The notes beneath the pieces are model-generated. The model saw only the letters and a list, made by a program, of their open reading frames with translations. It had not been told where the DNA came from and ran no database searches. Position numbers and translations under genes: made by a program. Shown here in pieces: positions 13,677 through 24,100 of a stretch of 64,000 bases of DNA. This DNA is from Anaeramoeba flamelloides. Its lineage: Eukaryota; Metamonada; Anaeramoebidae. The stretch lies in the NCBI GenBank assembly GCA_027625915.1, contig JANTQA010000051.1, positions 1,364,501 through 1,428,500 of the forward strand, in the 5' to 3' direction. How positions within the stretch are numbered: position 1 is the stretch's first letter; every line of letters starts with the position of its first letter.

Positions 13677-14125
13677 GCTTGTTGTTGTTGTTCTTCTTGT
13701 ACCTGTTCTTGTTGTTGTTGTTGTTCTTGTTGTTGTTCTTTTTGAACCTTTTTTTGATCTTCAAGGTTTTCAAGTTGGTTCAATCCATAAAATTTAGAAT
13801 TTGATTCGGGATCTATTTTCTTTTGTTTTGTCCTTATTTGATTTATTCTAATTTTTAATAATCCATTTTCAGTTTGTTGGCTCTGAATTCGAGAGTCAGT
13901 ATCACTTATTTTCTTTGTGTAATCATTTAAGTGTGTGAAATCAATTAATTTCTTTTTCTGAAATTCAAGCTCATTTAATGTTTTTTCCAAGTTATTGGCA
14001 ACGAGATTAATTCTTAAGAGTTCTTTAACTAAATGATCGTTCTTCATTTTTTTGTTGTTCCTCAGCGAAAAAATTGTTTCTAAAAAGGTTTTTCCATTTC
14101 GAATTTTAGTTTTTGTTGTAGACAT
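10985..14125 (-). CDS. Coiled-coil / RGS / DUF547 fusion protein
   Basis: Two exons on the minus strand, 14125-12386 and 12148-10985, phase 0 (ATAAG|GTAAT...AATAG|AAAATG), 967 residues. RGS domains speed GTP hydrolysis by G-alpha subunits; the function of DUF547 is unknown. Residues 1-300 are charged and coiled-coil-like with a polyglutamine tract (bases 13624-13676). An Asn/Lys/Ser-rich linker follows. The RGS domain starts near 536 (STPLAFDYFKEFLCKQFNQE, then ENIMFF) and is completed by exon 2 (NIYLKYIKPGSLFEIN, FDQAQETVYRHL, FMKSDIYQNL) at about 650. DUF547 covers about 710-930 with its hallmark FWINLYNTMVLHSFIVNGFP at 770. The split of the RGS domain across the exons shows this is one gene. 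The 237-base intron has TA and TG microsatellites. Domain calls firm; partner G proteins unknown. Confidence 0.88.
12295..12332. repeat. (TA)n-(TG)n microsatellite in RGS-DUF547 intron
   Basis: A run of TA dinucleotides directly followed by TG dinucleotides lies inside the only intron of the RGS-DUF547 gene. It was open in the exon frame by chance and adds a spurious Tyr/Ile/His tail if the intron is not removed. Confidence 0.8.
13590..13750. repeat. CAA/CAG-type triplet tract encoding polyglutamine
   Basis: On the minus strand this encodes Gln-rich sequence broken by a few Glu, Val and Ala codons, with an uninterrupted core at about 13624-13676. It sits within the predicted coiled coil of the RGS-DUF547 protein. 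The opposite-strand Leu- and Asn-rich open frames here are shadows. Confidence 0.85.
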
Positions 14126-16185
14126 GCAAATTTCGTTTTTTTGTTATTTTTTTTTAAGTTTTCCAAAAAAGCAATAATTTAAAAAAAAATGAATTTTATT
14201 TGTAAAAAGAGAACATTTTTTACCATCTCTCAAATAAATAGTAAATAACTCTTTCTGTTTCTAAAATTTCTAAATTTGTAGATCTTTTTGCTTTTTTTTA
14301 TTTTTTATTAGGGAATTTCTTAAAGTAAAACAAAGATTATTATTTCATTGATGAGTTCCGTTTGCAATTTGTTGTGGGGATTTTCTAAAATTTATAGGTG
14401 AATTTTTTCCCCTAAAAACTGGTATTAGATCAAAAAAGAAAAATTACTTATTGTGTTTTTTTTATTTGATCAAGGTTTTTCAAAGTGTGCTCGAAAAATT
14501 AAGATCAATAGTTGAATATAAGTTGGCTGTATATCTTATATCGATATTATTCTTTTTTTCTAGATGATATTTTAAGTGTATTATTTTTGAAAAATTATCA
14601 AAGTATTAATACCAAAGCTACATTTTATTTTTAAATAAAAACCTTTCATGAACAACAAACCAAGAATTTGTCCAAACCCGAAGTAGCCACTAGTTTTTTT
14701 CAAAATATAACTTAATTGTAAGTTTTATATTATTGTTTTAAAGGAGTCTATTATTAAATTGTCTAAATTTGTGCGATTTTTGGAAAATTTAAAGAGATAA
14801 TTTTTTCGGACTTTTCTTTTTTTCTTTTCTTTTCTTTTTCATGTTTTGTCAGGAAGGTTTTTTAATTCCTGAGAATAAGGATTTGAATTCAAAAAAGTTG
14901 AAATTTTAGCGAAATAATAAAATTGATTTGTTTTTGCTACAATTAATAATTCTCAATTTTTTCATAAAAATAAATCTATTTTTCGATTTGTTCTGAAAAA
15001 CTTTTCTTTTTAGATCTTGTTAATGAGAATTTTTAGGTTCTAAATTCATTTTCAAAATTTGATTGTCAAAAGATGAAAATAAAAAAAAATTTGTAAAAAT
15101 TTATGTGATTAATTTTAGATCAAAAAACAAAAACAAAATTCAACCCATTTTTGCAAATGTGAGAAGTTCCAAAATTCTTTTAATATAATGTGGTTACCCA
15201 TTGAAGTTTTTAAAACTCTTTTAACAACAAAAACACAAAATCATGACTTTAACTTTTTCATTCTAAAAACGATTGTCTTTATTTTTATTTGTTGAATAAA
15301 TGGGAAACAATTATCTTTCTGTTTACTTTTTGCTTTTACAATAGAACAGTTTCCAAAGAAGTAGGTTGGGTGTTGCAATTTGTGATCTCTTTTTGAAAAT
15401 GGTCAATTAAACAGAAGTGAAAATTTTTTACCTTTTGAAGGTAAACAAGACAGGTATTATTATTTTTTGCAAACTTGACCTAAAACAAGACAACAATTTC
15501 GAATAAACAACAGTTAGAATCTATTTAAGAATCGTTTCTGAAGAAAAGATCTCTTTTTGCTTTACAAGTTTGATTTAAAGCTTTTTATTGCCTAGAAATT
15601 AATAGATCTTTTTAGATTCTGATCTTATGTTGTTGTTGAATTCTTGCAATTACAATTACAGAATTTCAAAACCAATGAACAATTGTATAGTATCCCTCAA
15701 GATAACATTCTTTGAGTGTTTAAATATTATTCTTTACAACCTTGGTTTCGTTCCTTTATTGATTTCTTGACAAAAAAAACAAGGAATATTTCAAATTTTT
15801 AATAGCTTTTTTCAACAACAAGATTTGTTTTTACGTTCTCAAATTAAACTCGAATCGAAAATAATGAAGACTTACAAATCGTAAATTTCTGAGATTCATA
15901 AAACGAAAACAATTCCAAAAAAAATTTCCTTCTGTTTCAGCTTATAAATTATTATGTTTGTTCTTCAAAAGGTTGTTTTGGTTTGGTTGAGATGAAACAA
16001 GGAAAAATTACACTTTTCTAAATTATAAAAGTTAATAAAGTTTTTAATCTAATATCATTTACAGTCAAAGGAATGAGATCACAGTAACACATACCCTCTT
16101 TATTTTTTTGTGAATTTATAGGTCATTTGTTAACTACCAAGTCAGGCATTTGTTTTTCCAAGATTTCGAATAAACCACTCTTTAT
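14126..16185. other. Intergenic region upstream of RGS-DUF547
   Basis: Between two divergent genes. No gene is visible. A stretch of about 75 bases at 15345-15420 (containing TTTCCAAAGAAGTAGGTTG) recurs at about 22913-22965 inside the clathrin light chain intron, so at least part is dispersed repeat. The rest is AT-rich with no clear structure. Confidence 0.45.
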
Positions 16186-16745
16186 TTAAGGTTTACAATC
16201 CCTGAAACTGGAAAAAAGATTATCTTGTATTGGGTGTGTCAACTTGTTATTTTGGTTCTTAGCTGATCGATCCACAACTAAGTTTGGATAGTATAGGTGG
16301 TTGAAGAAGGCTATTTTTGTGATTTTATTTTTTTTTTTTCCGAAATCCGAATTGATGAGTCTAAGATTAATTAATTGGAAGATATTTAATTAGTAATTGA
16401 GTTTTTTGTTTTCTATGTTGAAATTTTTATTTACGCTTTGTATTATTTGATGCTTGTAAAAAAAATTTTTTTTATTTACTCCTAATTCTGTAAAAGGAAA
16501 ATGATAATTTCAATTGATAACCCAAAAATTAACACTTTCAATTCAATACCTTCCAATTAATTAATCTTAGACTCATCAATCTGGATTTCGGAAAAAAAAA
16601 AAATAAAATCACAAAAATAGCCTTTTTCAACCACCTATACTATCCAAACTTAGTTGTGGATCGATCAGCTAAGAACCAAAATAACAAGTTGACACACCCA
16701 ATACAAGATAATCTTTTTTCCAGTTTCAGGGATTGTAAACCTTAA
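16186..16745. mobile_element. MITE, family C, copy 1 (TTAA ends, long arms)
   Basis: A 560-base element flanked by TTAA at 16186-16189 and 16742-16745. Its ends are GGTTTACAATCC and the reverse complement. The arms are about 195 bases, nearly perfect in sequence (they share TAGTATAGGTGGTTGAA and AACTAAGTTTGGATAGT), with a roughly 170-base AT-rich loop that has no ORF. TTAA target duplication is typical of piggyBac-type transposases, though piggyBac termini usually begin with C after TTAA, so the superfamily is tentative. The near-identity of the arms suggests recent insertion or an active folding constraint. A decayed relative lies at 28344-28901. Confidence 0.85.
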
Positions 16746-17221
16746 TGGCGAATTTGTGAAATATTAAGAAAAATTTCTAAACAGTTTCAAGACTGATTGA
16801 ATTGCCCCTGCCCCCGTTGGGCGTATTTCAAAATATAAACATCAATCACAAACACATGTGACCAAATCCTATAATTTATATTATAAAAACCAAACAATTT
16901 TTTTTTTCCTTCTTGTTCTAATGAAACATCTAATTAAAGACCCAATAGTATATCCAAGATCATCCAAAATTGAAAGTAAACTTCATGGTCTTTTTACGTA
17001 AAATTTAAATTATTCTTGTAAACTGTTCAAATTTTTAGATAATTTTCTCAATTTTTTTTCATTGTTTTTTTTCAATAGAATTTTCCTAAAAAATTTACTC
17101 TATTTTTTGAGAAAAATTTAGAATTTGATACTTCATTTTTGGTATTTCATTTACAATACATCCAGTTTTAATTTTAAGGCACAAACTTTGAACTAAATTT
17201 AAGGCAGAGAAAAAACTTTAA

Positions 17222-18164
17222 TTAAGGGACTAGTCTATATTAAATTTTTTTAGGTAAATTTAATAGAGATTTAGAATTTTTTTTGCCAATTACTTAGATT
17301 TGAAATCAAAGTGAAAAACTTCTTAGTATATTAATGAAATCTTGCTAAATGACATTCATTAAATTTAGTTATTGTTTTTATAGAAATAAAAAATTTTTGC
17401 ATGTTTTCACTTTTTTGAAAGTTGCTTTTTTTCAACTTATCGCAAAAATACAAAAAATAAAAAAAAATATGGTCAAGAAAGCAAAACCTTGTTATGTTTG
17501 TGGAAGAAGTAGAAAAAATAGTTTGAAAAATAAAACTGAAAGGTTTTTTTTTGGATTTGCATGAAAACATAGTTTGATTCGAAAAAAATATACAATATAT
17601 GCTTTACTCTTAATAAAAGATTTTCTTTCTTTTCTTGTACCATTCTTTTTTTTTCATGAATCTACTTTTTCAGTTTACACTCTTTTGTTTTTGTTGAATT
17701 TGAAGTTTTTTTAAGTTTTCCCAAATTACCATCCCAAAAGTTTTTGTCAGAGTCAAAAAAAATCAAAGAAAAGAATAAGAACTATTTTTTAAAAAAGTAA
17801 TTATTGATAAAACAAATCGAGTTCTTTATAAAGTCAAGCTGGATGAACAGAAGTGAAAGAGAAAATATTCACCAGTTTTAAATTATTTTTTCGTTTTTCA
17901 AAATGAGAATAAATATTAATTTTGAGAAAATAATTAAATCCAAAATTAATCAAAAAATTCTCGTCCGTTAAAGATCTTTTTTTTTTAAAAAAAATTTTAA
18001 AAGTCACCTATTTTGACTAAATTGTAAAATTTTAAAAAAACAAGAACCAAAAGTTCTAACATTGAAAAAACCTGTCTATTTTCAATTTTAAACATATTTC
18101 AAGATAAGGATTCCTTATTTAGTTATTTGTCAAAAAAAAAAATTAATAGAGACTAGCTACTTAA
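17222..18164. mobile_element. Family B element, copy 1, with ORF relic (TTAA ends)
   Basis: Flanked by TTAA on both sides. The left end GGGACTAGTCTATATTAAAT and the right end AATAGAGACTAGCTACTTAA match the ends of the copy at 46995-47622. It lies inside a family A element. It is longer (943 against 628 bases) and has an internal ORF at 17469-17564, so it may keep more of the parent transposon. The arms are diverged, which suggests it is old. Confidence 0.65.
17469..17564 (+). pseudogene. Short ORF with C2CH/THAP-like start inside family B element
   Basis: A 31-residue ORF from an ATG reads MVKKAKPCYVCGRSRKNSLK and then KNKTERFFFGFA before a stop. A CxxC pair followed after about 20 residues by an aromatic FFxF is reminiscent of the N-terminus of THAP-type zinc fingers (C-x2-4-C then F-x-R/K-F-P), which many transposases use to bind their ends. 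Nothing downstream continues the domain in an obvious way. I see the pattern; the identity as a transposase relic is inference. Confidence 0.3.
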
Positions 18165-18275
18165 GGAACAGAATTCAAATAATATTAAAATAATTCTTGA
18201 AAATAAAATTCCAAAAAATGGGAATTAATTTGAGCATTTTGTGTGCCTTAAATTTTTTTTAATGTTTCTACATTA

Positions 18276-19599
18276 AATTTGAAGAAGATTGTAATTGGAA
18301 TCTGTTTAAATCAAATATTATTTGTTGAAAGTTTTTTTTTCAGATCAAACGGTGCAAACATGATGAAAATTTCTTAAAAGATTATGTCTACCAAGAAGAA
18401 GTCAAAAAGTAATGTATTTTACCAACAAATATAAATTATATTAGTGCTATTATCGTTCAAAATGTCACAATAAATTGATTAGTAAAAAAGTAAAATAAAT
18501 TGATTTATTGAATTAAAAATGATCTGAGTATTAGTAAAAAAAAAACAAGATTTTTTGAAACAAATCTTTATTCAGATACAAATTATTACTTTCAGTTGAC
18601 AACACCCAGAATTTAAATTTGAACAATATCTTTCTTAAAATTATCTTCAAATATAGATCAGTTCTTAAAAATTCAATCTTTTATTGAATTAAAATAATTA
18701 TGTCATGGGATTTTTTTTCTGAAAAATATATTATAGATTCTCAAAAATATATTGAAAATACAATTAACTTTTAAAAAAAGGTAAACAAAACAAACTATCT
18801 TTAAGTTTTTCGGGCGAAGATTATTGAATTGATCTTAAAATTAAAAAATTATATAAATATTATTTTTATAAGTTCTAAATACGAGTTATTAAATACTAGA
18901 ATATTAATATTTTGAGTTTTTAATCTTTTAGATTTGAAAAGTTATTTAAAATAACTTTTTTAAATGAAAATTGTCTACTTTGATACTTTAAAAAAAATCT
19001 AATAATCCCCCCCTACTTTCATAATATATATATATATATATATATAACGGATTTTTAAAAGCACTGTTAACAAAATATAACACTAATGTTATATTCCTAC
19101 AATTAAACCGACAAAAGAAAAATCCCATTTATTTAATAATACCACAAGGATTAGCTTCACCACAAGACATAATTCTAATTTGAGAGGAATGAAAGAAGAA
19201 TATTTGATTTTAGTGGGGTGTGATTGTAGATTCTCTAGAAAAATTTTTTATAAAATTATTTGATATTTTTTTTAATGTTAAACAATAAAAAAAAGAGTAA
19301 AGAATTGATAAAATTGGTTCGATTTTTATTTTTTTTATAATAACTATTTTTTTTATAAGATAATTTTAGATTCTTAGAATAAAACTTACAGCTATTTTGT
19401 GGTTTAAATTTTGATCGAATATAATCGTATCCACTTCTCAAATTCCACCAAATACCAGTATTGAAAACCCCAACCATATATATTTTATGATAATTATTAA
19501 TATTGGAATCCTTCTAGCGATTATAGCCCCATTCGTGTTTCCTTTTGTGATTCTCCATATTCTAATATTTTCGTTCTTTTTCAACAAAATCTATTTATT
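18276..19599. other. Intergenic AT-rich stretch with TA microsatellite
   Basis: No gene seen. It has a pure TA run at about 19025-19046 right after a C-rich CCCCCC stretch. A small minus-strand frame (19256-19477) is low-complexity and not credible. Confidence 0.45.
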
Positions 19600-20259
19600 A
19601 CAAATGCCAAAGACGAAAAAATCTTTCGTATTGCTTTTTGTTTGTCATAAATAAAAATGTAAAAATGATGAAAAAAATCAAATAAAAACGAAAAAAAAAT
19701 ATAAAGGATCCTATATTGAGAAAAAATTTAATAAATAAAAAAAAAGTCTCAAAAAACAAAAAATCCAAATTTTTTTAAAAAAAATTACTTATTTCTCATA
19801 ATAAATTTCCAAAGTATTAAATTTCTTCAATTTAAAACCAATTGTTTCCCGCAAGTATACCATCAATTTAACATATTTTATGATTATTTTTTAACGTTTT
19901 AAATTTGTTAAAGTAAGGATTTTTTAATTTATAGTGATAAAAATAACTCTATTGAAAAAAGTAAAAAAAAAACGAAATCTTCGAGATCTCAAAAAGATTT
20001 GAAGAATGACACTTCAAAACTTAAAACAGTTGTTTTTAAAATTATAATTAAAAACCATTCAAATTGGAAACTGAGTATCAACCTTTGAAACTTGTTTCAA
20101 AAAATATTCCTGGTTGTTGATTGTTAATTTTAATAGATCGATTGAACGTCTAGTGTTGGTTGGTTTTGGATCTAAATTAGTTTTGTCATAAAAATTAAAA
20201 AATTTATTTTTTCCACTTTTTGAAAATTATTTTTCACCTTAATGACTCCCCCTTAAGGA
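19600..20259 (-). mobile_element. Dispersed repeat, family E, copy in reverse orientation
   Basis: Read on the minus strand it begins TTAAGGGGGAGTCATTAAGG then TGAAAAATAATTTTC, and later contains TTTTGAAGTGTCATTC and AGATCTCGAAGATTT, matching the forward copy at 24575-25311 in order over about 600 bases. It lies in the upstream region of the clathrin light chain gene. The far end is decayed. Confidence 0.65.
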
Positions 20260-20702
20260 AATAAATTTTTGCTATTCGGATCTTAGTCTCTTCACACTAT
20301 ACTTCAATTAAACAAAAAAAACCAACCTATGATTTTGTTTTAATAGTGGTGTAACATATATAAATCAGAATTGTTTTTCAAATTTTTTAGATATATTCAA
20401 AAGCTTTCATAAAAACTAATTATTTCAAAAAAATGGGTTACTGTGTAATCCCAAGAATTGATAAAAACTTACAACTAGTTCAGTTTTACAAATCCTTAAT
20501 TGACATTTTCCGAAAAAATATTTATTAGATTTACTTTTTGTAAGAAATTAGTTAATTAAACAACTCTCAAATCTTCATAACGGTGTTACTGTTTTATTTT
20601 TTGTTTAAAGAGAAAAATTTTAACTTTAGGTCTCACAATAAAGACTTTGGAGGGATTTTTTATTTTTTGATTTTCTTTTACTATTAAATTTTTTCAATAA
20701 AA
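20260..20702 (+). other. Upstream region of clathrin light chain
   Basis: AT-rich stretch before the ATG at 20703. It contains a lone TAGTGGTGTAAC at about 20345 that resembles the end of family F elements but has no partner nearby. The last 60 bases are T-rich then A-rich, as before other start codons in this window. No defined promoter motif. Confidence 0.35.
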
Positions 20703-21068
20703 ATGAGTAACGACCAACTTTTTGATCTTTTAGATTCCACATTACAAACAGGTGAACAAAAAGAAGACAACCAACAAACCCAATCACAACCCCAACCACA
20801 ATCTATGGGTACTTTATTTTTTTCTCAACAACCAAACGAAAATTTGAATGAAGAAAAAAAAGAAGAAAATTTGTTTGGTAACAATGAAGGATCAGAATTA
20901 ATTCAACAAAACGAAAACGAGATTGTCTTAGAAAAATTTGAAGATGAAGAAAATGAAGAAGAACAACAACAAGAAGAGGAAGAAAAAGAAGAAAAAGAAG
21001 AAAAAGAAGAAGAAGAAGAAGAGGAAGAGGAAGAGGAAGAGGAAGAGGAAGAGGAAGAGGAAGAGGAA

Positions 21069-21100
<32 letters not shown>

Positions 21101-24100
21101 AGAAAATTTCAACATGAATGAACAATCAATTGGAAAACCAGTATTGTAAGCAATCGCTGAATAAAATTTTATTCAACAAACCTAATCTTAATTAAACCCA
21201 ACACTAATTCTTTTCTTTTTATTGTCTTTTTTTTTTCTTTTCTTTAATATTTTTTCTTTTGTTTTGATTTCTATTTTTTTTTTTATTTCAAATAAACTAA
21301 ACGATTTGAAACAAAATTCCCTAGGGAATGGCAACAAAAGGTACAAAAACAAATCCAAGAACAAGAAAACCAATCAGAAGAAGAGGTTAACAAGTTACGT
21401 GAACAAGCCAAATTAGATCTTCAAAAGTGGTATGAAGAAAAAAATGAGCAATCAAAAAAAATTTGGAAAGAAAACAGGTTTGTTTTTTTTTTCTTCTTCT
21501 TTTTTTTTTCTCATTGTTTTTGTTGTTTGGTTTTTAATTAAAAATTAATCCTTGGTGAAACAAAAAAAAACAAAATTTAAGGTTACTAGGACTTTACTGG
21601 TATTTGAATTGCACAGTGGTGTAAGTAACCCACGTTGACAAGCTTTAACCCATTACAAAAATTTAGCTCTAGTTTTTTTTTTTTCAGACTTTTACATTTG
21701 AAGAAAGATATATACAATACTAAGTTTAAATTGAAATTGGGCTTTCAGGTTAAATTTTTGACTAATATAAATGATTAAAAATATTAAAGGCTTTGGTTTT
21801 AAAAATTTCTATTATCAAAATTTGTGAAATACAAAATGATTTTCTTTATGATTAAAATTCAAAAAATGATCCATTATAGTAGTGAAAAAAATATCTGACA
21901 TGAAAATAATCCCTGACAAGATTTTTAATTGTCAATATTAGGAAAATTGTTTTGTAATTTCTTTTATTTAAAATCAAATCCTTTTTTATAAATAACCAAT
22001 TTTTTCGATGGAATTGCTCAGCCTATGAAAATAATCGTAAAATCTGGATATCTGAATTAAAAAAAATTAATATATCTAATAAATTAAAAAATAATAATAT
22101 TTTTAATATTATTAGAAAAAAAGATTCATCAAGTTTATTAGCCTTAGTGGATAATAAACTTATTTTTGAGTCTTTAATAAGATTTCTAAATAAAAATTTA
22201 GGAATTTGGGCACACAAGAGGGGTTAATAACCCCTCCATTAAATAATAATAAAAAAAATAACCAATTTTTTTATGAAACAATTAATAAACCTACCTAAAG
22301 TTCATTAAAGTAGGGTGTATAGAATACTCAAGTAATTGTTTGATAACAATAAGTAGATCTGCTTTTTTTTGAAAAACAATCGATTTTTATAGAGGTTTAC
22401 AATAGTTTGGAAAATTATATTTTTTTTTCTTGTTTTTTGATTGAAGGGTGTTTTGAACAAGTGTAATTTCATTAATCATTATTCTAATAAGTGGATGAGT
22501 TAAATATTTTAAAAAGTTTGATTCTTTTGTTCTAAAAAAGGATTTGATATTAAATAAAAGAAATTACAAAACAATTTTCCTAATATTGACAATTAAAAAT
22601 CTTGACAGGGATTATTTTCATGTCAGATATTTTTTTCACTACTTTACTCATTTTTTTGACAAAAAATTACAATTTAATCTTTCAGTATCTTCATAATTCT
22701 TTATTAAAATTTATACAAAGAACGTTAGTTCTTGTTTACATGTTGTTATCATACTATTAGTATGTTTCTTTTATCTCTACAGTTAACCAATATTTTTTGA
22801 TCACGTATTCAAGTTTTGTAATGAGTTAAAATTAAATACATGTGTTAGTTACACCACTGTAAATAGGAAATAATTTTTACTTCATTTTCCTTATTTTTTT
22901 TTTTTTACAAATAGAGTTTTCCAAAGAAGTAGGTTGTAATTTGTGAACTTCTTTTGAAAAAGTAAAATGAAAATGCCTTAAATTTAGATTATTTCGATTT
23001 CATGTGCAAATACCAGTAGATCATCAATATTATTTTATATAAACTTTTTGTTCAGCATACACATTCATAATGGTTTAATTAATTAGAAATGAATTTAAAT
23101 AACTTTACAATATCGATTTTTTTCCAAATAAAGATTGTTTAAAAAAAGCTTGTAAAAAAATTTTAAATGACACACTGGAAATGGGTCTATTGAATTAAGT
23201 CATCTATTTTAGGGACAATTTTGAAAACACTTTTTTTTTTAAAACAAACTTACTAATTGTTATTATTTTCAAACTAAATAATTATTCTCACCATTCTGGA
23301 AAAAAATTGTCAAATGTAAAAAAATTATCAGAATCGATTTTAATTGTAAAAAATGTTTTTAATTGTAAGAATGGCAGTGAAAAGGAAAATTTTTCAAGAT
23401 TTTTTTACTTATTTTTCACTGATCAATGAAGATATATGAAACTGAAATTCCACACACTGGATTAATACCTATTCTTAAAATCTTAAAGTCAATTTCACAT
23501 TAATGGAAAAATTATAGCAACAAATAATTCAAAAAAAGTCACCTTTTACAAAGGTTTTCATTAAATCTCATTTTTTGGAAAATTAAAGATTCTTAAATTT
23601 TGGTTTAATTTGATGTTTTGAATTCTATTTTGATTCCAAGAATCAATCTAATTTTTTGTATTTGGTTTTTAAATGAACAAAAAAATACATTAGAAAAATA
23701 TTATTTTAAAATGAGAACATTTACTACTGTTTTACAATTAAAACCGATTTGACAATTTTTTTCCTGAATGGTCATTTGGAATTTAATCCACTAGCAAATT
23801 AGATTAAAACATAAAGAAACTGGACACAGTCATTTTCAGAAAGGCTAAATGAAATAGTTTAAAAAAATATTCTATAAAAATGTTCAAACAACACACATTA
23901 GAATAATTTTATGTGGGTTGGCTATTAAAACTTTTATCTTTCACTTTTTGAGAATGAGTTTGGAATATAACGAATACAATTTGAAAAATTAAGGGATTTA
24001 TTTATTTTAAAATAAAAATTATAGAAAAGTATTAAATACGGAGGAATACCCTTTGCTTTTTTAATCATATTTTCTGTTTCTACTTGATGTATTAAATAAA

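Larger units (their letters stand above)
17157..18275. mobile_element. MITE, family A, interrupted by a family B element
   Basis: The left part (17157-17221) reads TACATCCAGTTTTAATTTTA then AAGGCACAAACTTTGAAC, matching the palindromic element at 44348-44544. The expected right part, including TTAATTTGAG and TTGTGTGCCTTAAATTT, resumes at about 18225-18275 after a 943-base family B element. The right end is decayed, so its limit is approximate. Confidence 0.6.

Noticed and set aside
13526-13804. Plus-strand Leu/Phe-rich frame and minus-strand Asn/Lys-rich frame
   Set aside because: Shadows of the polyglutamine coding tract of the RGS-DUF547 gene.
20903-21125. Minus-strand polyserine and polyphenylalanine frames
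   Set aside because: Shadows of the GAA/GAG tract encoding polyglutamate in clathrin light chain.
22023-22217. 64-codon minus-strand frame in family G
   Set aside because: Ile/Leu/Phe-rich; the plus-strand open stretch is the better coding candidate, and neither is convincing.
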